From Cyanoderma ruficeps (Eukaryota; Chordata; Aves; Passeriformes; Timaliidae): a stretch of DNA of 64,000 nucleotides. Below are positions 1 to 11,575 of the stretch, in pieces (positions within the stretch are counted from its first letter, which is position 1; the number at the start of each line of letters is the position of its first letter). Position numbers and translations under genes: made by a program. The stretch lies in assembly GCA_008694505.1 (NCBI GenBank), contig VZDJ01007755.1, forward strand, positions 13,708,341 through 13,772,340. The letters run 5' to 3'. The notes below the pieces were generated by a model, which worked only from the letters and a program-made list of their open reading frames with translations, ran no database searches and was not told the origin of the DNA.

Positions 1-243
1 TTTCCAAATTTAAACTGTTCAGTTTTTCATATCTGTACATTATACACATAATTCCTACAGGCTAAAGTGGATGTCACATTTCAAAAAGCTGGCTTTCCCT
101 CATATACACGTGATTCAGCCACAATGCCAAAACATTCTCATTGTTTTGCTTCCTTAAAAGAGCTTTTTGAAGTATTCTGGGCATCTCATAAAGGTCAGCC
201 TAAGGCTTGATCCATATCAATAGACAAATGTGATAATCTATAA

Positions 244-328
244 ACTGCCAATGATAAATTGCCTTTCCTAAATGGCAGTTATTAGGTCGAAACATTGCCC
301 CATTTACTATTTCATCATCATTGGCAGT
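244..328. repeat. Perfect 12-bp inverted repeat around a TGGCAGT cluster
   Basis: ACTGCCAATGAT at 244-255 is matched by its exact reverse complement ATCATTGGCAGT at 317-328, with 61 bases between. A third related copy, AATGGCAGTTATT, lies at about 271-283. TGCCAA/TTGGCA is the half-site of nuclear factor I proteins; calling this a binding cluster is inference only. Further ATGGCAGT copies occur near 523 and 1243. Confidence 0.6.
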
Positions 329-622
329 AACTTTTTATGAGAAGTGGGAAGCTGAAAGGAATTTAATGTACAGTTCAATACTATTAAGGTGTCTATTTTG
401 CTAAGCAGGTTTAAAGGAAATTAATATAATTTGAAAATATATGATGACAACAATTCAAATAATTTGGATCAGTGATATCCAGGAAAGCAAACCAGAATAT
501 TCAGTGTTTGCATTCAAGCCCAATGGCAGTCTGGAGGATAAATAATAAGAAATGCTATTGAAATAATAGGAACAACGTCTCGAATGAGAAGTCAGACATC
601 CCAGGCATCCGTGTAGTTAATA

Positions 623-651
623 ATTCTTTTGTTCTTTAGGAACAAAAGAAT
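623..651. repeat. Perfect 12-bp hairpin, 5-base loop
   Basis: ATTCTTTTGTTC (623-634) and GAACAAAAGAAT (640-651) are exact reverse complements around the loop TTTAG. The next base pair outward does not match, so the stem stops at 12. It is too short for a microRNA precursor and has no flanking features that identify it. Confidence 0.8.
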
Positions 652-3328
652 ACTGTGCTGTCAGATCATGCAGTGCAGGTTTGATGCACCTTTCTTATGG
701 AAGCTGGAAATATAGATTCAAGTCTGACATTTGTAATCATGATCAATGCAAAAAAAAATTCAAAAAAAGGAATTAAACAAGTATTGATTCATGACAAATG
801 ACACAACCATTTTTTGTCTTTCATTTAGACTAAAATCTGTAAAATTGGATTCAAATTTTAAAAATATTTTATTACTATTATTTTTCTTTCTGGTCACCAT
901 TATTTCAAAGCTTTCTTAAACAAATGTTTTTCTCATGTGAGTTCTCAGTTTTTGCTGATTACTGTTATGTTATTTTTTTTCAGATTTTTATGTATATTTT
1001 GCTAAAATTATAAGAATGGAATTTATTAATTTATTATTTGAGGCATGTTTTACTTCTTTTTTTTTTAATCAGTTTCTCTGCTAGTTCTTGTAGAACTAAC
1101 TAGCTGAGAAAAATATTCGTTTTAAGTTTTCCTTGTTAGAGAATCCTGTGATTTGTGTATAAATTTTGTACTATCATTAAATTGTAAACCCCACAGATAC
1201 ATGCTTTAATTCTCAAACTAACTAAAAAGAGGTTGACTTTAATGGCAGTTGAGCAGCTTAATCCCCTAATCAGCTTTCGAAATCTAAATGCAAAAGTCAT
1301 GCTGACAAAATAAATTAAGGAACAACCTACTCATCCTTTTCATTCCCTAAACACAGAAAAAAAGTTTGATAAAAGAAAAAATGAAAGTAAAGGTTGATTC
1401 TATACATTAAGTTTAGCATGGCAGAGTCCATTCTAAGCAACACGCTGCTGGGGGCTGACACATTTCCTTGGACCACAAAAGCAGCAAACTTGAGCTGTCT
1501 GACCAAAATGACAAAAAAGTAGCTGGGGTCTAACTGGGACTTTCCCTTTGTTTTCCTACATATTTGCACAAAAATTAGAAATCAGATGAAGTCTGATAGT
1601 TTGACTTTAAATAAAATGGATATACATATATATATAAAAAAAGCTTCTTCAAAGTCTGTCATCTGCCTCAAATGATCTCTGTTCCCACTATCAATCTGTT
1701 CTTAGCTTTCTTAGACTGTTTGGATGTCTAGTAAGCTTTCAAAGCTTCAGAATTAACAAGAATGGGAAGAGACATCAATAGGTCCTTAATGATACCACAG
1801 GCCTGAGTCACTGAAATTTTAAAGCATGTTGCCCAGAACTGTAAAGTCTGCTAGTTCAGTTTTGTCAGAAACATCTTAGATGTCATTTGTACCACTGTCT
1901 ATCATGCCTGTCATTCAAGGTAGAATCAGAGATTATTTCCACTGTTATTGAGTAATAAATTTTAATCATGTTAATTATCTATGACTGGCAATCTTGTCAT
2001 CGGAGATGTATGTCTGTAGATTAATCTTCTGACGTTATTGCATGTGATACAACCAAATCTAAGCTGCAGCCAAGATGTAGAGGAACAGTTTAAAACTATT
2101 TGCCTTCATAATATTTGCTTTCCTACATTTTATATTTGGTGTTCCTATTTCATATAATCAGTGAGATATAAATTTTTCTGTGAAGAGCCGTTCCACCATA
2201 AAACTTTGTTTATTCCAACATTGTTAGAACAATGACACTACAAAAAACTTTTGCTTGCAGAATCTGGAAATTTGCTCAGTCAACACCTTTTCCTTGTCGT
2301 CAGGGCATCTAATGCAGGTCCTCTAATTCTGGAAAACTCAGTTTAACATTTTGTATTGAATGCATTTGTTTGTCTGAAATGCAGTATACTCAACATATAG
2401 TCTGTCGTGCTGAACTTCATTTTAAAGTAATATATAATGAAATTAGAAATTATTCTCTGCTGGTCCATTCATTCAGTGGATTTACACGTGGTCTCAGCAA
2501 AGCACGTTTGTTAGCATCCTGCTATGTTATGAATATTTCTTCATTTATTCATTCAATTATGAATATCATATCCTATGGAAGTAAAAAACAGAAACAAAAA
2601 AACAAAAACAACAAACTCTTCAGAAAGTGGCACTGATTCTTCTCTAGAACTACTTACCTTTTTTTCAAATAGCTCTTCTGTAGGATAAAAAATAGATCAC
2701 ATATGGCATGTATGTAAGTATAAGAGAGAGAAACATAAAAGCTCAAAATACAGGGGTTTTGTATAACATTCTGCTGATTTGAATCCTTGTAGTTGGTGAT
2801 GAATTTTAAATAGTTGCCTCATCCATATCCATTGACCTTCATGATACTGCAAAAGTAGCACTGAAACTACTCTGTATATATTATATAAACGTGCAGTAGA
2901 GAAATAAGTCCTGATGTGTAACAAAATGACTTGTACTTGTCACCTAAATTATAGACCCTTTGCATGTATTAATGAAATGCACACAGAAAACATAAAGATC
3001 TCCTAATTTATTTAGCTTATCCTGAAATATAAAGAAATAAAGAATGAAAGATATATAGGCGAGATACAGAAGAAATGTTTTGACAAGGTTCAGATAAATA
3101 ATAAAGGTCACAATACTGTTTGATGGGTGACTGTCCTCTGCAATGAGCCTTTGCTAAAGCAGATCTCTTCATTCTTTACAAAATATATTAATCAAAATCC
3201 ATCACTAAGTGATCCTTCACCTTTTTCAGAAAAAAAAAAATCAATCTTATTGTCTCCACCTTAAAAATACTATGTAGCTTTTCCACTAGGAATATTTATC
3301 ATTTTCCTAATGCATTTTGTGTTGCTGG

Positions 3329-3371
3329 TTTTTTTTTTTTTTTTTTTTTCATTAACACCTCATTAACACCT
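3329..3371. repeat. Poly-T tract followed by an 11-bp tandem duplication
   Basis: A run of 21 T (3329-3349) is followed directly by two head-to-tail copies of CATTAACACCT (3350-3360 and 3361-3371). This is most simply a local slippage duplication. A retroposed gene copy would instead separate the two direct repeats by the insert. Confidence 0.8.
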
Positions 3372-6218
3372 GCCTTTGGAGCATTCTTTTATTCTTTTTC
3401 ATATTTTTTTCTTAATAAGTCAGTCTGAACTCCTGTATATCACAGAAAGCTACCTATTGAGCAGCTGCCACTATGTCATGCGCAATCAGTTGTCCTTGAC
3501 ATGTGGTTATCCCCCCACACTCATTTTCATTCAAAACCCTCTTCAAGACCACCACATTCAGTTGCAGAGCTCTCATTCCCAGCCTAACTCCAATGAAACT
3601 ATTTATGTTAGTGGCAGGAAGGGATGTGAAGGTTAAAAACTGGACTGCACCTTTTTATCTGCACTGCTGAACACCAGCAACCATGAGATGCTGAGTGAAG
3701 GGACAGCTTCTTCCTCTGTCAAGTACTGTACAGTATGAACACATACCTTCACTAAAGCATCTTACATTCAATATCACAACTTGAAAGCATATGAAGTAAA
3801 CAAATTTTAAATTATTTCTCATAGCTATCAAATCTTTAGGCTCTGATTGGAAGATCGTATGACATCAGACTCCTGATAATTTCTCTTTCAGATGGTGCCT
3901 AATTTTTAAAAATTAACAATACTTAAAAAACAAAAAAGTGATGCTAACATGAATCTAAAAGGGTAAATTTCTTTGCAAATCTGACATTTAGTAGTAAATT
4001 AAAAACGTATGGAAATCTGCTCTTGATGTTAATTCAAATTAAGGAGCTTGGTTTGTTTAGTGTTTCTTATATACCACCATTCCATACTTTTTTTTTTTAA
4101 ACTTTTTTTTTTCTTGGAACTTTCTTTTTTTTTGTGAAAAAAGTATTCTTGAAGAATTCGGTCAATAGAACAGCAAATCCATTTAGAGCTCTCCAATCTC
4201 ATAGACTCTTTCAAACACAGCTGTAACTGTAGTTTGATAAAGATAAATTACCCCTCTTCCCTCAGACTTCAGATTACTTATTTTGTGTGCATTAGGCAAT
4301 TCATAGGAGTACCTATTAACTCTGTGGCACCAGAAGCTCTAACTGTTGAATTAGACACAAAAGTTACTGATTTTAATCATATTTTTTGACTTGAATTCTA
4401 TTTCTTTACTGGACAGTACTTAACACACTATTATCCCAGACAATGAAAAATCAAACACACAAATGCCTTGATGCAAGAGCAAAAATACCATTCCATCAGA
4501 TATCAGAGCACAGCTACTCAAAAATATTTTATATGGGAATTATCTATAAAATCAGGAAGTGCTAACAGAGGATACAACATATATTTGAAAATGGATAGGT
4601 CAGTAGATTCCATCAGTCAAAATAATTTATTTTCTTATCATAAGAAGGCCAAGGACATGCTCACATGTAAGGTATTTGAGGATCAGAACACAGAGTTTTT
4701 ATTTTTCTGATCTCTTCTTTTTGCACAGAAGAGTAGAAAGCCTAAAGAAGCGTTTATCAGCATATATGAGTATCTTATGTACATTTGTTGTACACATTAA
4801 GGTAGGTTAAGGATGCCTTCCTCATTACACTTTTGAAGATTTAATGAAGTTTTTCACCTTTGTTAGGCTCCAAAATATAAATAAAGTTATGGAAACATTC
4901 TGAATATTTCGTACTTCACCTGCAAAAAAGATTTTTATTTGATAAGAGAAAAAGCATATGCTCTATAATTCTCACCACAAAAATGTAATCAATAATGACA
5001 GTAATATTCAAATATGTCATAAAAACATATGTTGAAAACCAAGAAAAAAATTTCTTTGAAAAGAAAAATTACTGTGACCAAAGCCTGCAAAATAACGTTT
5101 TACAGAAAGATCAATATCAAACAGTCTACACCACTGATCTTATTTATCCTTGTTACTTTGGGTGAACAAACTTCCCCTCTTGACAGGACTAACCAGACCT
5201 GTAGGAAAAGCCTGTTGCTTGACAGAATCCAAGCAGAACATTTACCCTCTTCATAACATCTTAATCCCACCTACAAATTGTCCTTTTCTACTGCCTACTA
5301 ACTCATCACTGAACAGGAGATTCTTCAGAGTATCTGACTTTTTTACGTGAGTGCATAAATAGTGAAAGGGTTGCCAGAATCAAGGAGTTAATTTATAATA
5401 AGTGACAAAACCCCTGTTGCCTTCTGAATAGAATTTGATTTAAAATGGTCCTCGAATCCCAGGTACTGAACATCTCTGAAGGATACTGAGTTCTTTTTTT
5501 ATAAAATAACATTGAAAATGTGAAGCAGCCATTGCAGATGTGCTCAGCAATAGCTCACAGGCAATCTTAGGTATCAGAGTGAGTTTTATAGAGAGAAGAG
5601 ATGCTGCCCACAAGAGTACTATTATCTCCAGCTCTTATCTGAAAATGTCTCTTATGATTTTTAGCATACATTTGGATAACTGCCAGAGAGCTTGTTTTAA
5701 AATGTCACCTAAAGTACAGATAGCTCTTCTATCAGTAGAGCACTAGAGAATGCCACTTTGAGACTTGAACCTGTGACATTGTGTCAGGTGCAAAAATCAT
5801 AACAAATGAACCAGAGAGAACTTGGCAGCCTACCTCATGACTTCTTATCTTAACACAAATTGCTATGACAAAATGCATTGCTTCTTAAAGAGAAATGTCA
5901 TTTGCACCCAAACCTGGGATTATAACATCTGGTCTTTATTCTGTTTAATAACCAGAGTTTAAGGCTGTGTCTTCTTTTATAAACACTTAGATTAATACTT
6001 CAAAGCAGGAAAGGGATCTGTGAAAGTTAAATACAATTCTTAACAGTGATCTTAGCTTTTTACCTTCCCCTTTATTTCTGATTGCTGCTATATGTAGTTT
6101 TAGAATAGCAGTAATGTCACTTTAAATAATGAATTGCTAATGCAAGAACTAATTCTTTTATGCTGAATGGCAAAATTTTAAAAAAAACCCCCAACCCTGG
6201 GTAAAGTGTTATTGTGTG

Positions 6219-6246
6219 TGAATTAATGGCAAGACTCATTAATTCA
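6219..6246. repeat. Perfect 10-bp inverted repeat, 8-base loop
   Basis: TGAATTAATG (6219-6228) and CATTAATTCA (6237-6246) are exact reverse complements around GCAAGACT. Both arms carry TTAAT/ATTAA cores of the kind homeodomain proteins bind, but such cores are common in AT-rich DNA. Confidence 0.7.
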
Positions 6247-9200
6247 AAGATAAGAATTTGATAAATATATATTTCTGCATATATATTCAAAATAATGGAT
6301 AATTATTAATTCAAAGCACATTTTATGTATAACACAGATAACGTATTTTGCACCTCTTTTTTAGCTTGTCCTAATGACTACTGAACTTAAATTTTTGTTT
6401 TTTTCAGAAGGCCTAAATGAGGATGAGACCATTCTATTACTTAATATTTGCATTACCACTATTAGCCAGTAGCTGCTTCCATTTTTAGTGGCTTAAAACA
6501 TGACCTTATCATTTTTTTTTGATTGTGTGCCTCCATCTATCAGTCTAAAAAGCTGAAAATAAGCTGACTAAATGTGTGGTTATCTTTAGGAATAGTCCTA
6601 AAATGGAAAGCTTTCCCAGGATAGCTGTGCCATCTCTTTAGTAAGAACACACCTTCTGACAGTCACTTCTCTATGAGAGCACAGTAGAGTTTGCTGTCAG
6701 TGGTTTTGTCCAGGTCTTATGAGAGAGCTTCCAGTGATAGAAGATACTGGCACGTCATTTGTCTGCCACAATGTTTTTAACTTTGTTCATTGCTCATCTG
6801 CTGAAATATCTATTTCACTGTGATCATTTTATTCAGTGATATAACTAGGCATTTAAAAAGTATACAGGTGTTTCAGTTAGAGAAACGAACAATACTGTAT
6901 CACTGCAGAAAAAGTCTCTTCTGCCACTGATTTCCATAGGATAGATGGTACCCAGGGATTAATGTTATATCATATATGACTGGTGTCTTCTTTTAGGTAG
7001 AAGATTTCTTTAAATACAAACAGAAGTGTTCTGTCGTGCCGTCAAGGTTCTAGAACTACTGAGATTCCAAGCAGTCCTTTATCTTAAGCCTCAATTTTAG
7101 CTTATGTTCTGTACAACTCTCTATCCATTGAGGTGCTTCTCTAGTGTCTAACATAGTGCATGTTTAATACAATATTCAGTAATGTATTCTGAATATCCAA
7201 ATATTTTTTAGTTCTAATAAGAAACACTGAAGTTTGTAGAAAGATTTGACAGTGGCACCTGGATCCTGACACATAAACAATAATTTACAATGCTTGTGAT
7301 GTTTTCAACAGCATCTTCCTTTTAAATAGAAAAAAGAACATCAAGAAATTTTTCATTAAAATTCTGAAACCCCTTAAGCTAAAAAATATTTTGGGTAAAC
7401 AAATTGTATGCCAGAGTGAAGTATGTGTGCCACCGTACATCTTGTGGGGCAGTAGTTCTAACATGCATTCTCTTTGTGCATACAGTGATTTTTCTTTTGA
7501 AAACTCATTTTGTTCTAGAGTACAAAATTCTATTTTTAAGCACGTAATTTAATTTTTCATTAATTCCTTCACCAGCACACATTCCTAATGGATAGCTTGG
7601 GAAAGCATAGAGCTCTCCAATCTTACCTGTACTAACCGTGTAAAAACAGGGATGGTTTAAAAGATGGCTTATATCTCTCCATCATTGACCTCTCAAGACA
7701 TACATTTTTGCTCAACAAAGAACCTAAACCTCTAAGTTGTGGCTTCAGTGTCTTCACTGCAGAAGGAAGATTTCATGACACAGGTATAGTTAAAATAAGT
7801 CTGAAAAGGAGAGATTCATGAGTCAGTACAGCCCACCTCAGGTAAATGGATTTTCAAAGGCAAGGCTCAGTAGATAGTGCCTAGCATAACGTTTTATGTT
7901 TTCTGGGATTTACCTTAGTGTTTATCCACAACTTTGAAACATGTTCCATGAACCAACTATTTCTTAGAACCTTATTCAGGGCTGCTCACATTGTGCTGTG
8001 TTTCAAGCTATGAATGTACCTTCAGGATTCAGCTCATAGAAGAAAGAACTAGGAGGAATGTCATTACATTTGCATTATAGCAGGTATAACAACAAGACTG
8101 ATTTATTTCAGAGGAGTCACCATCAAACAGCTTTCAAGTAGATATAATATTCTGACACTACTGATTCAAGGAATTTCTTAATTTAATTAGGTCATTATCA
8201 GACAAATATGAATGGCTGAATTTGGAGATTCCATTACTTGAAGCTTAATCTGTGAGAACACATTCTGCACTAATATTCATCATGGTTAAAGTGAAACCAA
8301 AATGAACTGTTATTATCACTGCAAACTTCTTTAGAAATGAAGAGATTATATCAGTGGTTAATATTCTTTATTTTTTCTGTGACCTAATAAAGTGAAGGGA
8401 TATGTTTCAAGTATGTGATTTCTTTCTGTTAAATTTCCTGTAACCCTAGGACTTCACTGCTTTGTCTGAACCTCTCTTCTCTTGGAATGCACTGCTCATA
8501 CTCCTAGATTTGCTCAAACCAGCTTTATTTTTGCTGTAAATTGACCATGTCAGCATCACAATAGGAAGTATGTGGTATTAGTTACTGTAACCAAAACAAG
8601 TCCATTTGCAAGGTAGTCTTTACAGAATCAAAGCTGTGCGTATTGATCTGGAAGAATGTTCTTTCTAAAGCTCCCTGATTGAATCCACAGAGAATTTACA
8701 GAAAGGTAAAATTGACAGAAATAAAATACCTGAGGAAAATACATTAATCATGCATGTTTTTAATGAGTTCTGGTCCTTGTTAAAATTAAAAATATAAAAC
8801 AAATCAAATTCCCCAAATAGATATAAATCTTTGCAGTCTTGTAGCTAATTAACAAAGCAAAAAGGATGCTCAACACTGACATAAGTACATCTAGTGTATT
8901 TTGATTAAAATTTGGTAATATCCCCAAGGGATAGGAAAGAAATATGAGATTAGATGAAAAATATAAAAAACCACTAATATTAAATCACTGTGATTAATAC
9001 CAAGCTGAGGAAAAAGGAAAAAATATTGAAAAGATCAACCGTCTCTACCTTTGCTTTTCTTGTACTTGATCAATTGCTCATTTCCAGTAAAACAGCTTTT
9101 TAGGTTACCATAATTCAAATTTAAATTATATCTCTTGCAGTATAAAAAGAAAAGAAAGTAAAATACATTAAATGTGATTCTGAGTGAAAAATTTTAACAT

Positions 9201-10317
9201 TCAACTCTGCTTGACAGACACTGGTGTGTATTGTGTATTGCTTAATTTTTTTTTCAGCTTAATATACATTCCCATACAGACTTCTTTTTATTCAGACAAA
9301 TGTGAGTTAATCTCCAGCTTAATGTGACTATTTTCCTGTTGTCAGGATTTGAGCCTACTTTTTAAAGTAGGATTTTCCTTAACCTTAGAGAAGGGAGAAA
9401 ATAAATTTGAAAAAAGTCTTCAGAAAAGAGTAAATGATGAACAAGTAAGGGATATTCTCCTGTTTTGCTATGAATTTAGAAGAGACCTTATGCATTACAT
9501 TGCAAACAGATATAGAGGATAACATGGTACCCATCTCAGATCTGTTTCTGGGGGAAAAAAAAAACAAAAATAAAGACAAGAAAATTAATATGGACATTTA
9601 CATATAGTTTTTCTTCATTAAAACACTATAAGAACAGGCAAATAATACTATGATACCTCTTTTTTATATCCCATGGAAACTATAGATTCAGAGAATTTTG
9701 CATGTGCACGTGAACAAGTTGTTGTGAACAGGATTATTTTGAAGGTCAGTTTATGATATTATTTTTGAAAACATTGTGAGAGGAAAATGGAATGAGTAGA
9801 TGAGTGGAATTTTATATTTTATTTAATTTTAACTTGAAGAAGAACAAATCACAGAGTAGGAATCAATAGTGAGGCTGATCAACAAATGTTCTCTTTTCAA
9901 AAGCTGAGAAGCTTACTGTACGTGTTAAAGGCTTGCTTTTAAAAATGTTCTGAAGAAAGTTGAAGAAATAATTTTTTATTTCTCACTTTCCTTAACTTCT
10001 CTGTCAGTTATATTAATTTGAAAAAAATGAAAGACATGTCAGGAGAGGGAGGCTGAAGAGCAAGAAAAATGAGAAAATTTTAAAAAAGGAGAACATCTGA
10101 TGAAAATAATGTTTTAGCCTCTTTTAAATATAGATAACTTTGTACAATTTTAGGAAACTATAGAATGCATATTTTTAATCATTGAACAAAAGTCTTAGGA
10201 GACCAGGGTATATATTTGACATGGATTCATATGAAGGATAAAATAATTATATTACTGAATGGAAAAATACAGGTGAATGTCATTAGGGCAAATACAGCGG
10301 AGCAGAAAAATCTTGAA

Positions 10318-10632
10318 GCTTTGTTTGTCTCCTCTGGACTCATTCAAGGACCTGCAGACCCTTCCTGACTCGTGGAGCTCAGAACTGCACACAGTGTTCC
10401 AGGTGAGGTCACAGCAACAGTGAACGCAGCAGGGTAATTGCCTCTTTTGACTGGTTGGTCATGTAGTGTTTGATGTGCCCCAGGTTGGGGGTTGCCCTCT
10501 GGGCTTCCAGGGCAGTGCTGACTCACTCTGAGCCTCTTGCTGGCCAGAATCCCCGATCACTTTTCACAGGGCTGGTCTCCTTGTATTACTGTGCACTGTA
10601 TTACTCCATTCCAGGTGCAGAATCCAACAAAA
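10318..10632 (-). mobile_element. CR1 LINE fragment A (3' portion of the element, minus strand)
   Basis: Read on the plus strand, this matches the complement of the avian CR1 3' region: the TGTCTCCTCTGGACTC-like segment, a GGAGCTCAGAACTG segment (CR1 usually GGAGCCCAGAACTGGACACAGT), a TGATGTGCCCCAGG segment and CCAGGTGCAGAATCCA. The element therefore lies on the minus strand. The characteristic CR1 3' tail microsatellite is missing at the 10318 side, so this end is truncated or eroded. Divergence is high, with no intact reading frame. It stops abruptly at about 10632, where unrelated AT-rich sequence begins. Assignment rests on remembered consensus, not on an alignment. Confidence 0.75.
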
Positions 10633-10875
10633 AATAGGATTGCTTCTTAGATTTCTAAGAACAAAATGTTGAATCTCACTTTGTATTAAATTTCTGTGTT
10701 TAAAGTGTCTTAATGTCAATTTTGTTCTTTTCTGTCCATTCATATTAGTGTTAATTGGTGCAAATGTTTTCTTCAAGGGGAAAACAAAAAGAGGAACTTT
10801 TTATCTCACAGAAATGTTTTTTTCTAGTGATGAGTAAATTAAATATGAAAGTCAAGACGGCACTTTCAGATGATT
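10633..10875. other. AT-rich spacer between two CR1 pieces
   Basis: About 240 bases with no resemblance to CR1 separate the two fragments. They contain no recognised transposon end or coding potential. The spacer is bracketed by two diverged copies of a CCAGGTGCAGAATCCA-like CR1 segment (about 10611-10627 and 10932-10948). Confidence 0.5.
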
Positions 10876-11575
10876 TCCAGCCATCCCTCTCCTAGCTTAT
10901 GCTCACGTCTGGCATTATTCCCTCCCAGGTTCAGAATCCAGCATTTGTTGTTAAAGTTCATGCCATTGATAGTGTACAAGAACTGTTCAGCAATAACTAA
11001 AACATGGGCATTATCAACACTGTGTAACAAATCCAAAGCATTGCAATCTTGAAGCTATACTTGTCCCTTGAGAGAACACCTCCCAGTTTGATATAGTCAA
11101 CAAATTTGCATCCAGGTTGTTGATAGATATGCCAGAACAGAACAGGACTGTATTTAGAATTGAGCCCCGAGGAGCACTGCTGGTGACATTCATCAAAACA
11201 CTTTGAGGCCGGCCCTTCAGCCAGTTCTTCACCAAGCATGCTGTGTATCTGCTCCTCTGACAGCTGGACAGCTTGTCCAGAAGGATGCTGTGAGGGAGAG
11301 CATTAAAGACCTGAGTAAAATCCAGAAAAAACTTCATTCACTGCCTTCTGCTCATCCACTAGCCAAGTGACCTTATCACAGGAGGATATCAAATCAGTTA
11401 GACAGGAATTTCCCTTCATGAATTTCTGTTGACTGTGCCTGATGAGTGCATTGCCCTTTAAATGCCTTTCAATAGCACCTAGTGTGACCTTCTCTGTAAT
11501 TTTTTCCAGCTGCTGAGGTTAGACTAACAGGTCTGAGGTTTCTGTATTGCACTTCTTTATCACATAGCAGAAAAT
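10876..11575 (-). mobile_element. CR1 LINE fragment B with reverse-transcriptase remnant (minus strand)
   Basis: CR1 elements are non-LTR retrotransposons encoding an endonuclease/reverse transcriptase. The minus-strand frame 11014-11337 retains a recognisable CR1 RT block: HSILLDKLSSC, RSRYT, VKNWLKGR and a damaged APRGSILNTVLF (CR1 usually VPQGSVLGPVLF). Further along the plus strand (about 11470-11560) the complement of the upstream RT region is visible, including ACCTTCTCTGTAA and GACTAACAGGTCTGAGG. The element is 5' truncated at about 11575 and inactivated by stops and frame breaks. Its 10876-10950 end repeats consensus content already present at the end of fragment A, so A and B are either one element with an internal duplication or two nested copies. 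Confidence 0.85.

Larger units (their letters stand above)
1..10317. other. Gene-free AT-rich stretch (no host gene seen)
   Basis: No reading frame here exceeds about 90 codons, none resembles a known protein family, and I see no RNA gene or recognisable transposon. The DNA is AT-rich and CpG-poor, as expected for avian intergenic or intronic sequence. It holds poly-T and poly-A tracts (for example 3329-3349 and 4085-4134) and small foldbacks at 623-651, 1082-1100, 6219-6246 and 9354-9371. A motif-rich block at 230-345 is discussed in the findings. Ancient, highly diverged repeats could be present without being recognisable by eye. Confidence 0.7.

Noticed and set aside
10344..10526. 60-codon minus-strand frame with Pro/Gly-rich sequence
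   Set aside because: It is part of CR1 fragment A, outside the RT core, and broken.
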